Shown: piece by piece, positions 27,825 to 35,750 of the stretch | Position numbering within the stretch: the first letter of the stretch is position 1 | Layout of the letters: each line of letters starts with the position of its first letter | The notes under the pieces: generated by a model | What the model was told of the DNA's origin: nothing | Database searches by the model: none | Seen by the model: only the letters and a program-made list of their open reading frames with translations | Source of the DNA: Hymenobacter lucidus | Lineage (GTDB): Bacteria > Bacteroidota > Bacteroidia > Cytophagales > Hymenobacteraceae | NCBI RefSeq assembly: GCF_020447265.1 | Contig: NZ_JAJADR010000002.1 | Location: 434,001-498,000, forward strand | DNA length: 64,000 nt | Direction of reading: 5' to 3' | Program-made: the position numbers and the translations under genes

Positions 27825-30800
27825 ATGCCTGACCTGTTGGAAATGCCGTTGTCCGCGGAGCCCGGCCCGCACCACTACCTGTTTCCGGCGGCCACCATTT
27901 CCACCCTGACCAGCACCGACGTGGAGCGCCACGGCCCCGCGCTGCCCCCGCCCGACCACCGCGCCCTCACGGCCATTCAGCCCCAGACGCTGACGCTGAA
28001 CTTCGGCACCTTCACCAGTAGCGCCACCCTGAGCAGCGGCCTGCACTTTCCCACGGTGGCTGTGGAGCAGCAAACCCAGGGCGTGCTACTGACCTGCGGC
28101 TGCGCGGCTCCCGCGGCGACGCTCTGTGAGCACCAGGCCCTGGTGCTGCTCAGCATTCTGCAGCGCAACGAACTGCGCGTGTTTTTCGACCCGCGCCAGC
28201 GCCATTCCCTGCTGCGCGCCTCGGCCCACGACTATGGTCTGGAGCATGTAGCCGACCTCGACGCGCATTTTGAGCTGACCTACAACCGCCCCGCCGTACT
28301 GGTAACGCCCCGCGCGGCCGGACTCTATGCCGTGACGCAGGCCACCACGCAGGAGCTGATGCGCCAGCTGCTGCCCGACCGGCGCCCGGTAGTGCCGCCG
28401 GCCGGCACGCAGCGGCTGGTGGTATTCAGTAAGCACAAATACTACGGCCACCTCACCGTGCAGCTGGCCGAGGCGGCCCTTACGGCGGCGGGCAAGGTAA
28501 AAAACCCGGTGACGGTGCTCAACGCGCTGGACTGCCTGGGCGAAAGTGACGAAGCCGAGCAGCTGAAGTTTTACACCGGCTTGGCCCGCTTTCAGCAGAA
28601 TTACGACGACACCCGCTCGGTAGCGGCCATCCGGGCGCTGCGGGCCGTGGTACGCAACCCCGACGGGCTGCCGTTTTTCGCCCACAACCCCAGCGTGTCG
28701 GAGAAGCTGACCGGGCCGAGCCTCACGCCGCTGCGGCTGCGCGCTGCTCCTACCGATTTGCGGCTACACGTAAGTCAGAAGGGCGAGTTCTACGAGGTGG
28801 CCGGCCGCTTGCTGCTCGATGACCAGCCCGTGGAGCTGCCCACCGTGACGATTCGGTTCGAGTATTTCGTGGCGGTGCGCGAGCTGCTGTATCTGGTGGA
28901 AGACTTGGCGGTGTGGCGCGTCATCGAGTTTTTCCGCAAGCGGAATAATACGCTCCTGATTCACCAGCGTAAGTTTGTCGAGTTTCAGCGCGACGTGCTG
29001 GCCAATCTGGAAGACAAGCTCCACATCAGCTACTCCCACGTGCGGCCCGCCACGCCCCGGCAGCTGGCTGGCAGCAGCTTCGACCAAGTGCCCGAAAAGC
29101 GACTTTACCTTACCGATGCCGGCCCGAATGTGGAGCTGCTGCCCGTGATGCGCTACGGCACCCGGGAAGTGTCGGTACTGTCGCGGCGGCAGCTGCTGGC
29201 TACCGACGAGCTGGGCCGCGACTTCCGGCTGGAGCGCGACACGGAGGCCGAGGGCCGTTTCCTGACGGCGCTGCTGCGACACTACCCCGCCTTTGCGGAG
29301 CAGCTGCAGTACGAGGCGCTGTCGGTGCCCAAAACGCTGTTTCTCAATGAGGACTGGTTTCTGGCCGCCTTCGAAGACTGGCAGCACGAACAGATCAGTA
29401 TTCTGGGTTTCAACCAGCTGAAAGACAACAAGCTAAACCCGCACCGGGCCAATGTTACGGTGCGCGTTACGGGCGAAATGAACTGGTTCGACACCATTCT
29501 CGGGGTGCGGTTTGGCCGGCAGAAAGCTTCTTTGCAGCAGGTGCAGCAGGCCGTGCGCCGCCAGAGCCGCTACGTGCGCCTCGACGACGGCACCCGCGGC
29601 ATTCTACCCCAGGAGTGGCTGGAGAAGTTTACCGAATACTTTGCTGCCGGCGACGTAGGGGAAGACCGGATTCGTACGCCCAGCATCAACTTCCGACTGA
29701 TTCGGGAGCTATACGACCCCGAAATGCTCGACGCCCAGGCCCAGGCCCGCCTAGCTACCTACCAGGCCGCCGTGGCCGATTTTGCCGGCATCGAGCCCGT
29801 GGCGGTGCCGGCGGCGCTACAGGCCACGCTGCGCGAGTACCAGCAGAAGGGTCTGAGCTGGCTGAATTTCCTGGATACGTATCATTTCGGCGGCTGCCTG
29901 GCCGATGATATGGGCCTGGGCAAAACCATTCAGGTGCTGGCCTTTATTCTGCTGCAAAAAGAGCGGGGGCAGTCGGCGGCCAACCTGGTGGTGGTGCCTA
30001 CTTCGCTGGTGTTCAACTGGCAGGCCGAGGCGGCGAAATTTGCGCCCACGCTGCGCATTCACGTGCTACATGGGGCGCTGCGCCGCGCCGAGGCCGCGCA
30101 GTTTGCGGCCTGCGACATCGTGCTGACGACCTATAACACGATGGTGTCGGATATCCGGCAGCTGCGCGAGTATGCATTCAACTACGTGTTTCTGGACGAG
30201 GCCCAAGCCATCAAAAACCCCGATTCGCAGCGCTACAAGGCGGCTCGGCTGCTACAGGCCCGCAACCGTGTGGTGCTGACGGGCACGCCAGTAGAAAACA
30301 ACACCTTCGACATTTACGGGCAGTTGTCGTTTGCCTGCCCTGGCCTGCTGGGCAGCCAGCAGCACTTCCGGGAGTACTTTGCCACGCCCATCGACAAGTT
30401 TAAGAACGAGCAACGGGCGCGGGAGCTGCAACGCAAAATCAGCCCGTTTGTGCTGCGGCGCACCAAAAACCAGGTGGCCCGCGAACTGCCCGACAAAACT
30501 GAAATGGTACTGTACTGCGAAATGGGTCCCGAACAGCGGCGGGTGTACGAGGCTTGCAAAAAGGAATTTCGCGACCGGCTGATGGGGGAGCACGAAGAAA
30601 CGCCGCGCCGAGACAGCGCCCATATTCTGAAGGGCCTCACGATGCTGCGTCAGATCTGCGACTCGCCCGCGCTGCTGGCCGGCGAGGCCGATTACGGCCG
30701 GGAGTCGGCCAAGCTGGAGGCACTGGTGGAGGAAATCAGCAGCAAGGCGCCCTACCACAAAATCCTGGTTTTCTCGCAGTTTGTGGGCATGCTGAACCTG

Positions 30801-31208
30801 GTGCGGCAGGAGCTGCAGGCCCGCGCTATTCCCTTCGCCTACCTCACCGGCCAGACTAAGGACCGCGCCGCCGCCGTGGCCGACTTTCAGCAAAACGACG
30901 CAGTACGCGTGTTTCTCATCAGTCTGAAAGCCGGCGGCACGGGCCTCAACCTCACCGAAGCTGACTACGTGTACCTCGTAGACCCGTGGTGGAACCCAGC
31001 CGTGGAAAGCCAGGCCATTGACCGCAGCCACCGCCTCGGCCAGACCCGCAAAGTGGTGGCCGTGCGCCTTATCTGTCCGGGTACCGTGGAAGAGAAAATC
31101 ATGCAGCTGCAGGAAGCCAAGCAGGCCCTGGCCCACGAGCTGATCCGGACCGATGCGGCGCTGGTGAAGTCGCTGAGCCGGGAGCAGCTACTGGATTTGT
31201 TCAGCTAA
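27825..31208 (+). CDS. SWIM zinc-finger SNF2-family helicase
   Basis: 1127 aa from the ATG at 27825 (MPDLLEMPLS); another ATG lies at 27750. The N-terminal part has a SWIM-type zinc finger (TCGCAAPAATLCEH, pattern CxC..CxH). The C-terminal third is an SNF2 ATPase with motif I DDMGLGKTIQ, motif II FLDEAQAIKN (DEAQ), motif III LTGTPVENN and helicase C motifs ISLKAGGTGLNLTEADYVYLVDPWWNP and QAIDRSHRLGQ. It translocates on double-stranded DNA. Large SWIM-SNF2 proteins are common in Bacteroidota and cyanobacteria, with unsettled roles in repair or chromatin-like remodelling. Confidence 0.93.
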   Translation: MPDLLEMPLSAEPGPHHYLFPAATISTLTSTDVERHGPALPPPDHRALTAIQPQTLTLNFGTFTSSATLSSGLHFPTVAVEQQTQGVLLTCGCAAPAATLCEHQALVLLSILQRNELRVFFDPRQRHSLLRASAHDYGLEHVADLDAHFELTYNRPAVLVTPRAAGLYAVTQATTQELMRQLLPDRRPVVPPAGTQRLVVFSKHKYYGHLTVQLAEAALTAAGKVKNPVTVLNALDCLGESDEAEQLKFYTGLARFQQNYDDTRSVAAIRALRAVVRNPDGLPFFAHNPSVSEKLTGPSLTPLRLRAAPTDLRLHVSQKGEFYEVAGRLLLDDQPVELPTVTIRFEYFVAVRELLYLVEDLAVWRVIEFFRKRNNTLLIHQRKFVEFQRDVLANLEDKLHISYSHVRPATPRQLAGSSFDQVPEKRLYLTDAGPNVELLPVMRYGTREVSVLSRRQLLATDELGRDFRLERDTEAEGRFLTALLRHYPAFAEQLQYEALSVPKTLFLNEDWFLAAFEDWQHEQISILGFNQLKDNKLNPHRANVTVRVTGEMNWFDTILGVRFGRQKASLQQVQQAVRRQSRYVRLDDGTRGILPQEWLEKFTEYFAAGDVGEDRIRTPSINFRLIRELYDPEMLDAQAQARLATYQAAVADFAGIEPVAVPAALQATLREYQQKGLSWLNFLDTYHFGGCLADDMGLGKTIQVLAFILLQKERGQSAANLVVVPTSLVFNWQAEAAKFAPTLRIHVLHGALRRAEAAQFAACDIVLTTYNTMVSDIRQLREYAFNYVFLDEAQAIKNPDSQRYKAARLLQARNRVVLTGTPVENNTFDIYGQLSFACPGLLGSQQHFREYFATPIDKFKNEQRARELQRKISPFVLRRTKNQVARELPDKTEMVLYCEMGPEQRRVYEACKKEFRDRLMGEHEETPRRDSAHILKGLTMLRQICDSPALLAGEADYGRESAKLEALVEEISSKAPYHKILVFSQFVGMLNLVRQELQARAIPFAYLTGQTKDRAAAVADFQQNDAVRVFLISLKAGGTGLNLTEADYVYLVDPWWNPAVESQAIDRSHRLGQTRKVVAVRLICPGTVEEKIMQLQEAKQALAHELIRTDAALVKSLSREQLLDLFS

Positions 31209-31231
31209 GATTTGGGTTATTTCCCAGTAAG

Positions 31232-31516
31232 CTACGCGCCGGCTCCGGGCAGGGTATCCGTGACCTCAACCGACGAAATCGGCTGTAACGGTGCAGTAAC
31301 CGGAGCCACTGGCGCGGCGGGCTGGGGCTGGCCGGCCGTTTCGATTTCGGTGCGCAGGCCGTTGGTAGCAGCCTTGAACTCCCGGATGCCCGTGCCCAGG
31401 CCACGGGCCAGCTCCGGAATGCGCTTGGCCCCGAAGAAGATCAGGATGACGACCAGGATGAGCATGATTTCGCTGCCGCCCAGGTCGCCAAGAAAGAGGA
31501 AGAATGGAGTTGTCAT
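31232..31516 (-). CDS. tatA: Twin-arginine translocase TatA/TatE subunit
   Basis: 94 aa. One N-terminal membrane helix (EIMLILVVILIFFGAKRIP) is followed by the amphipathic helix ELARGLGTGIREFKAATNG with the FG hinge, then a Pro/Ala/Val-rich cytoplasmic tail. TatA oligomers form the protein-conducting element of the Tat pathway. No tatB or tatC is adjacent, as is usual in Bacteroidota. Convergent with the SNF2 gene, 23 bases apart. Confidence 0.92.
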   Translation of the reverse strand: MTTPFFLFLGDLGGSEIMLILVVILIFFGAKRIPELARGLGTGIREFKAATNGLRTEIETAGQPQPAAPVAPVTAPLQPISSVEVTDTLPGAGA

Positions 31517-32036
31517 CAGAAGGGAAGGAAAAGGTAGCTGGTGAAAGAATCAGCCGGAAGTACGGCCCGGCTTGGTGAATGCCGCATGAAGCAGCGCCAG
31601 TAGCCGGGGCGCGGCAAAGGTGGGCTGGCGGCTTCGGAGGTGCCACTTAGAATCGACCAGCTGCCGGGTTTCCTCGACTACGGCGAGAATCACCCGGCTT
31701 TTTGCCGGCCGAAACCGCTTCGAGGGCCTTTCGCAGCCAGTGCCAGCCCACGGAATATTACCAGACGAACAACAGCTGACTACCCGGCTCACCCGCCTGC
31801 CCATGCAGCAACCAGAACGGCCAACCGGCGGATGCAACTTCTCCCTTCACTACAGAATAACCATCTGAGCCTGCAGACACGGGTAGTGCATCGTAGCTGC
31901 CGGCATTTGGCTTGCGGACGTTATGCGGAATTCGTCGGTATAAACGCCCGAACAGTCGATTGGCAGGTGAGACGCTAAAAGGATAAATACAAATTCGCTT
32001 ATCCAATTCAGCAACTCACCACGAACCGACCCCGTC
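31517..32036. other. Intergenic region
   Basis: 520 bases between tatA (leftward) and the dioxygenase-like lipoprotein (rightward). Short ORFs exist on both strands (for example 31640-31978), but their composition (Arg/Cys/Pro-rich, no ribosome-binding context) argues against coding. The last 120 bases are AT-richer and probably hold the rightward promoter. No clear repeat. Confidence 0.4.
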
Positions 32037-32753
32037 ATGGAAAGAAAGAACTTCCTCAAGAGCCTGTTGGTAGGCGCCGCTTCTGTGCCGGCCCTGCTTT
32101 CGGCCTGTAGCAAAGACGACGCGATGCCCACTACCTCCTCGGGCACCACCGGCGGCACCGGCACGCCCGGCAACTGCACCGTAGCGCCCACCGAAACCGA
32201 AGGTCCCTTCCCCACCAAAGCCCCGGCCAGCTATGTGCGCAGCGACATCACCGACGGCAAAGCGGGCCACAAGCTGACGGCCCAAATCACGATTGCCAAC
32301 AGCAACAACAACTGCGCCGCGCTGGCCGGGGCTTTGGTTGATATCTGGCACTGCGACGCTGAGGGCAACTATTCGGAGTACGGTGGCAGCGGCATGCAAA
32401 GCACCAACTACACGGGTGTGCACTTCCTGCGCGGCCGCCAGACCACCGATGCCAACGGCCTAGTGACGTTTACCAGCATTTTTCCCGGCTGGTATTCGGG
32501 CCGTGCCACCCACATTCACGTGCACATCTACTCGGCCAGCGGCACCTCGCTCAAAGTCACCCAGATTGCTTTTCCCGAAGGCAGCAACTCGGCCGTAGCC
32601 ACCGTGAACGGTTACACCAAAGGCCTGAGCGGCTACACCTACAACGCCACCGACAACGTGTTCAGCGACGGGGTAACCCAAGAGTTGGCCACCGTCACGG
32701 GCAGCACCTCCGCCGGCTTCGAGCTAGTCATTTCCTTCGCCGTAGCGGCGTAG
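32037..32753 (+). CDS. Intradiol ring-cleavage dioxygenase-like lipoprotein
   Basis: 238 aa. Lipobox ALLSAC (Cys24), preceded by MERKNFLKSLL, which is not a full twin-arginine motif. The fold is that of catechol/protocatechuate dioxygenases: ALVDIWHCDAEGNYSEY (first Tyr ligand), FPGWYSGRATHIHVHI (second Tyr and the two His ligands of Fe3+). All four ligand positions are kept. These exported versions occur widely in Bacteroidota, and their aromatic substrate is unknown. A Gly/Thr linker separates the lipid anchor from the catalytic domain. Confidence 0.9.
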   Translation: MERKNFLKSLLVGAASVPALLSACSKDDAMPTTSSGTTGGTGTPGNCTVAPTETEGPFPTKAPASYVRSDITDGKAGHKLTAQITIANSNNNCAALAGALVDIWHCDAEGNYSEYGGSGMQSTNYTGVHFLRGRQTTDANGLVTFTSIFPGWYSGRATHIHVHIYSASGTSLKVTQIAFPEGSNSAVATVNGYTKGLSGYTYNATDNVFSDGVTQELATVTGSTSAGFELVISFAVAA

Positions 32754-32762
32754 AGGTGATTT

Positions 32763-32838
32763 AGTGATTTAGCGACTTAGTGAGTTGTCATTCAAGTTGC
32801 GCCAGCCGAACAACAATTCACTAACTCACTAAATCACT
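32763..32838. repeat. Imperfect inverted repeat between two genes
   Basis: Left arm 32763-32788 (AGTGATTTAGCGACTTAGTG...) and right arm 32810-32838 (ACAACAATTCACTAACTCAC...) pair over most of their length. The core word GTGATTTAGTGA/TCACTAAATCAC is low-complexity and typical of dispersed palindromic repeats. Confidence 0.6.
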
Positions 32839-32847
32839 GTTTCACCA

Positions 32848-33354
32848 ATGCCCCGCACTATCACATTGTGCTACCGCAAGATTATCGATGCCAGCTCGGG
32901 CAAGGCCTGGGACAAGCTCGTGTTTGAGGATACGTACACCGAGTTTCGGCTGCAGGCCCAGACCTTCAACCCACAGCAGCAGTACCGCTCGTTTGGGCAG
33001 CTGCTGCAGTACGCGCCGGGGGCAGAGCAGCTGCATTTTCTGGTGAGTGCAGCGGTGCGCGGGTATCTGCAGCAGCTCGCGGGGCTGGTGCCCGATGTGG
33101 TGGATAATCTGGGCCGGCAGTTTCTGAAGTTCAGCCAGTTCCAGTTCGAAATCGTCAACTCCGACCTGCTCTATAAAAGCCGGCACCAAGTGGCCGTAAA
33201 CTTCTTTTCCGAGCCCCTACTCTGGCACGACACCGTGGGCCCGCTGCTGCTGGTGTCGGCACCCGGGCCGGCGGCAGTTGAGGGCGAGGTACTGACAACC
33301 ATGTTTCAGCTCCAGCCATTCCTGACTATTTATTCCCTGCAAAACCCGGCCTAA
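32848..33354 (+). CDS. Protein of unknown function, 168 aa
   Basis: No signal peptide or membrane segment. Mixed alpha/beta with a Gln-rich helix region (FNPQQQYRSFGQLLQYAPGAEQLHFL). Family not recognised. It ends 12 bases before the pirin-like gene on the same strand, so the two are probably co-transcribed. Confidence 0.6.
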   Translation: MPRTITLCYRKIIDASSGKAWDKLVFEDTYTEFRLQAQTFNPQQQYRSFGQLLQYAPGAEQLHFLVSAAVRGYLQQLAGLVPDVVDNLGRQFLKFSQFQFEIVNSDLLYKSRHQVAVNFFSEPLLWHDTVGPLLLVSAPGPAAVEGEVLTTMFQLQPFLTIYSLQNPA

Positions 33355-33365
33355 ACCCGCGCCTA

Positions 33366-34049
33366 ATGATACGGCAGACTCCCGGCAAGATGTACCTGGC
33401 CGACCAGCGCGGCCTCACCGAAAGTGGCCGGTTTCGGCGCTACAGCACCTTCAACTTCGACTCCTACCAACAGGAGTTCAAGGAGCCCTTTGGCCGCCTA
33501 CGGGCCCTGAACGAAGAAACTCTGGCCGGCGGCCACCGCCTGGAATTAACGGCCGCCGGGGCCTCGCAGGTGCTCATCGTGCCCATCACCGGGGCCGTGG
33601 GCGTGGCCGGTGGCGGCGTGGTGGCTACCGTGCAGGTCGAGGAAGTGCAGCTGCTGCAGCTGCCGGCGCAAAGCACGGTGTGTTTTACCAACCTCTACGA
33701 AACCGAGCTGATCAGCTTCCTGCATGTCTGGCTCACGGCCCACCCCACCCCGGCCGGGCAGCAGCTGTTCTCGTTCGATTTCAGTTTTCTGAAAAATAAG
33801 CTGGTGGAAATCGTAGCTCCGGAAGCCGCCGGCTTTTCGCTGAGTCTGGGCCAGTTTGGCGGCCGGCAAGAGGCCTTTTATACGCTTAAAAGCACCGGTT
33901 CGCACTTTTTCGCCTTCGTGCTGGCCGGAGCATTCGAAGTTGAAGGCCGGCTGTTGCACGAAAAAGACGGCCTGGCCCTGTGGGATGTGGAGCAAGTGGA
34001 GCTGGAAGCCCTGAGCAACGACGCGCTGGTGCTGGTGCTGGAGTTTTAG
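33366..34049 (+). CDS. Pirin-like bicupin protein
   Basis: 227 aa. The N-terminal segment (GKMYLADQRGLTESGRFRRYSTFNFDSY, KEPFGRLRALNEETLAGG) is the hallmark of Bacteroidota pirin/YhhW-type cupins. A second cupin lobe is at about 150-227 (FFAFVLAGAFEVEGRLLHEKDGLALWDVEQVELEAL). The N-lobe shows few of the usual metal-binding His residues (only AGGHRLEL is evident), so quercetinase activity is doubtful. Redox sensing or a non-metal role is possible. Downstream gene of a two-gene unit. Confidence 0.8.
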   Translation: MIRQTPGKMYLADQRGLTESGRFRRYSTFNFDSYQQEFKEPFGRLRALNEETLAGGHRLELTAAGASQVLIVPITGAVGVAGGGVVATVQVEEVQLLQLPAQSTVCFTNLYETELISFLHVWLTAHPTPAGQQLFSFDFSFLKNKLVEIVAPEAAGFSLSLGQFGGRQEAFYTLKSTGSHFFAFVLAGAFEVEGRLLHEKDGLALWDVEQVELEALSNDALVLVLEF

Positions 34050-34062
34050 AGCCGTTTTTTTG

Positions 34063-34242
34063 CCTGTTATCCTGGGCCTGCGAAGGATATTCCTCACCGA
34101 CCTCACTATAGCTTGTAGCAACGCGGCTAAGCGCCTAACCGCGCTGACGGTAAGGGCTTGGTTACGTTGCACGGCGTTCTTCACTCAGGTGAGAAAGGTC
34201 CTTCCTCGCCGCTTCATGCGCGGAATGCTCAGGATGACAGCC
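34063..34242. repeat. Composite intergenic repeat, copy 3
   Basis: Aligns with 18540-18713 over its length. Shared blocks are CTCACC.ACC.CACT.TAGCTTGTA.CAACGCG and the right end AAGGTCCTTC.TCGCCGCTTCATGCGCGGAATGCTCAGGATGACAG, the latter also in copy 1 (4914-4989). Confidence 0.7.
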
Positions 34243-34246
34243 ACTA

Positions 34247-34293
34247 GGAGTTACCGTTGCCTGCGAGACTCCTCGCGGGGCTCGGAATGACGG
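34247..34293. repeat. Short palindromic repeat of the GTCATTCCGAGC type
   Basis: CTGCGAGACTCCTCGCGGGGCTCGGAATGAC is an inverse copy of the half-unit GTCATTCCGAGC..GCGAGG..TC.TGCG found at 61706-61802. It abuts copy 3 of the composite repeat. Confidence 0.55.
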
Positions 34294-34308
34294 GCTGAGA
34301 ACTCCCTC

Positions 34309-34695
34309 CTACTCCACCAGCTGCGCGTAAAGCCGTTCCAGGGTAGCGGCGGCGTCTTCGCAGAGGCCGGGGTGAGTGGGCGAGGTCTGCACGACGGTGC
34401 TGCGGGTGGCCGTGAGCCAACGGAACCGCTCGGCCAGCGCCAAACGGCCAATGGTGCCACCTTCGGGCTTGCCCCGGCAGATTTGCTCGAAGGCCTGCAG
34501 GCGCTGGCGCAGTTCGTCCATATCCAGGCCGGTGCCGGCAAAGGCGTGCAGGCGGGCTTCGGGCAGCGTGCAGCGGGTTTGCAGAAAGCTTTGGGCCCGG
34601 CAGTAGAGAATAACCCCGACGTTCAGGAATTCTTCGCGCTCCACGCGGGGCACCACGCGCAGCACGGCATACTCAAACAAGAACTTTTCGGGCAT
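34309..34695 (-). CDS. DUF3037 protein
   Basis: 128 aa. MPEKFLFEYAVLRVVPRVEREEFLNVGVIL is the start of the DUF3037 domain, and GRLALAERFRWLTATRSTVVQTS the conserved core. The ATG at 34695 is preferred; an upstream in-frame ATG at 34713 adds 6 residues. It overlaps the HipA-like gene by 23 bases. DUF3037 is repeatedly found paired with HipA-like kinases, so the pair probably works together, perhaps as a toxin-antitoxin-like unit, though this is not established. Confidence 0.85.
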   Translation of the reverse strand: MPEKFLFEYAVLRVVPRVEREEFLNVGVILYCRAQSFLQTRCTLPEARLHAFAGTGLDMDELRQRLQAFEQICRGKPEGGTIGRLALAERFRWLTATRSTVVQTSPTHPGLCEDAAATLERLYAQLVE

Positions 34696-35473
34696 CTTCG
34701 GCTTCCTGAACAAAGTTTTCTGAGGCGGCCAGGCGGTGCAGCAGAAACTGCACGTAGCTCTGGCGCTGCTCCTGGGCCGTGGCGTCGCCGGCGGCGGCTT
34801 CTTCCAACCAGGCGTCGGGCACCAGGGCCAGGATGGCGGCCAGCACTTCCGGCGTCAGCTGCGCCCGATATTCGGCATCAACTTCCCGCAACTCGCTGGC
34901 CTGGGGCAGCAGCACGTGGTCTTTCACCTGCGGAAACGGGCGGGGGCGCGGCGCGGCCCAGCCCGGGCCGGCGTGGTGCACATACAGGGCCGCGCCGTGG
35001 TCGATGAGCCATAATTCCTTGTGCCACATGAGCAGGTTGGTATTACGGGCCGTGCGGTCTACGTTGAGTGTGAGGGCGTCGAGCCACACAATCTGGGAGG
35101 CCAGCCGGGGCTCGATGGTGGTAACCAGCGCGTCGAAGGTAATGGCGCCACCTAGGTAGTGCAGCCCCAGATTCTGGCCGGTGCTGGCCCGCAGCAAATC
35201 CTGGATTTCCTCGTCGGGCTCCGAGCGGCCAAAGGCTTCGTCGAGCTGGCAAAACACGAGCTCGGGTACGCGCAAGCCCAGCACCCGGGCCAGCTCGCCT
35301 ACCACCAGCTCGGCAATGAGGGCCTTGATTCCCTGCCCTGCGCCCCGAAACTTGACTACGTACATAAACCCATCGTCGGCTTCGACGAGGGCGGGCAACG
35401 AGCCGCCTTCGCGCAGCGGCGTGACGTAGCGTGTCACCTCAACGGTGCGGAGCAAAGCAATACTTTCGGGCAT
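34673..35473 (-). CDS. HipA-like kinase-fold protein
   Basis: 266 aa. FMYVVKFRGAGQGIKALIAELVVGELARVLGL is the N-lobe with the ATP Lys and the helix C Glu. LTLNVDRTARNTNLLMWHKELWLIDHGAAL holds the catalytic loop (NVDRxxxNTN) and the metal-binding Asp (LIDHG, equivalent to DFG). It lacks the HipA N1 domain, making it the short HipA_2 type. Upstream partner of DUF3037 in the same operon. No HipB-type HTH is present, unlike classical hipBA, so regulation and target may differ. Confidence 0.85.
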   Translation of the reverse strand: MPESIALLRTVEVTRYVTPLREGGSLPALVEADDGFMYVVKFRGAGQGIKALIAELVVGELARVLGLRVPELVFCQLDEAFGRSEPDEEIQDLLRASTGQNLGLHYLGGAITFDALVTTIEPRLASQIVWLDALTLNVDRTARNTNLLMWHKELWLIDHGAALYVHHAGPGWAAPRPRPFPQVKDHVLLPQASELREVDAEYRAQLTPEVLAAILALVPDAWLEEAAAGDATAQEQRQSYVQFLLHRLAASENFVQEAEDARKVLV

Positions 35474-35750
35474 AAGCAGGGAACAGGCACGGCAAAGAAA
35501 ATCTAATTCCGGCAGTTTACGGGCATTTTGGCTTTGGGGCTAAACCGTGAGAAGCGGCTTGGTCGCCAATAACTGTTGTCAGCCGCTGATGCTCCAAACC
35601 AACTGGTGACGAGCTGATGATAGTCAGGCGGCATTTTCGGCCGGTGAATCCCGGCAAAATACCCACAAGTAGGTATTGTACCCGGCGGTCAGCCGGGGGA
35701 CCTTTATCCCGGCTTTTCCGGCTTCTGGCAAAGCAACCCAATAACCACAC
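35474..35750. other. Divergent intergenic region
   Basis: 277 bases between the HipA-like gene and the T9SS gene. No clear operator palindrome or hairpin was seen, although both promoters must lie here. Confidence 0.35.

Noticed and set aside
31550..31978. Small ORFs on both strands between tatA and the dioxygenase-like gene
   Set aside because: No coding composition, mutually overlapping, no homology pattern.
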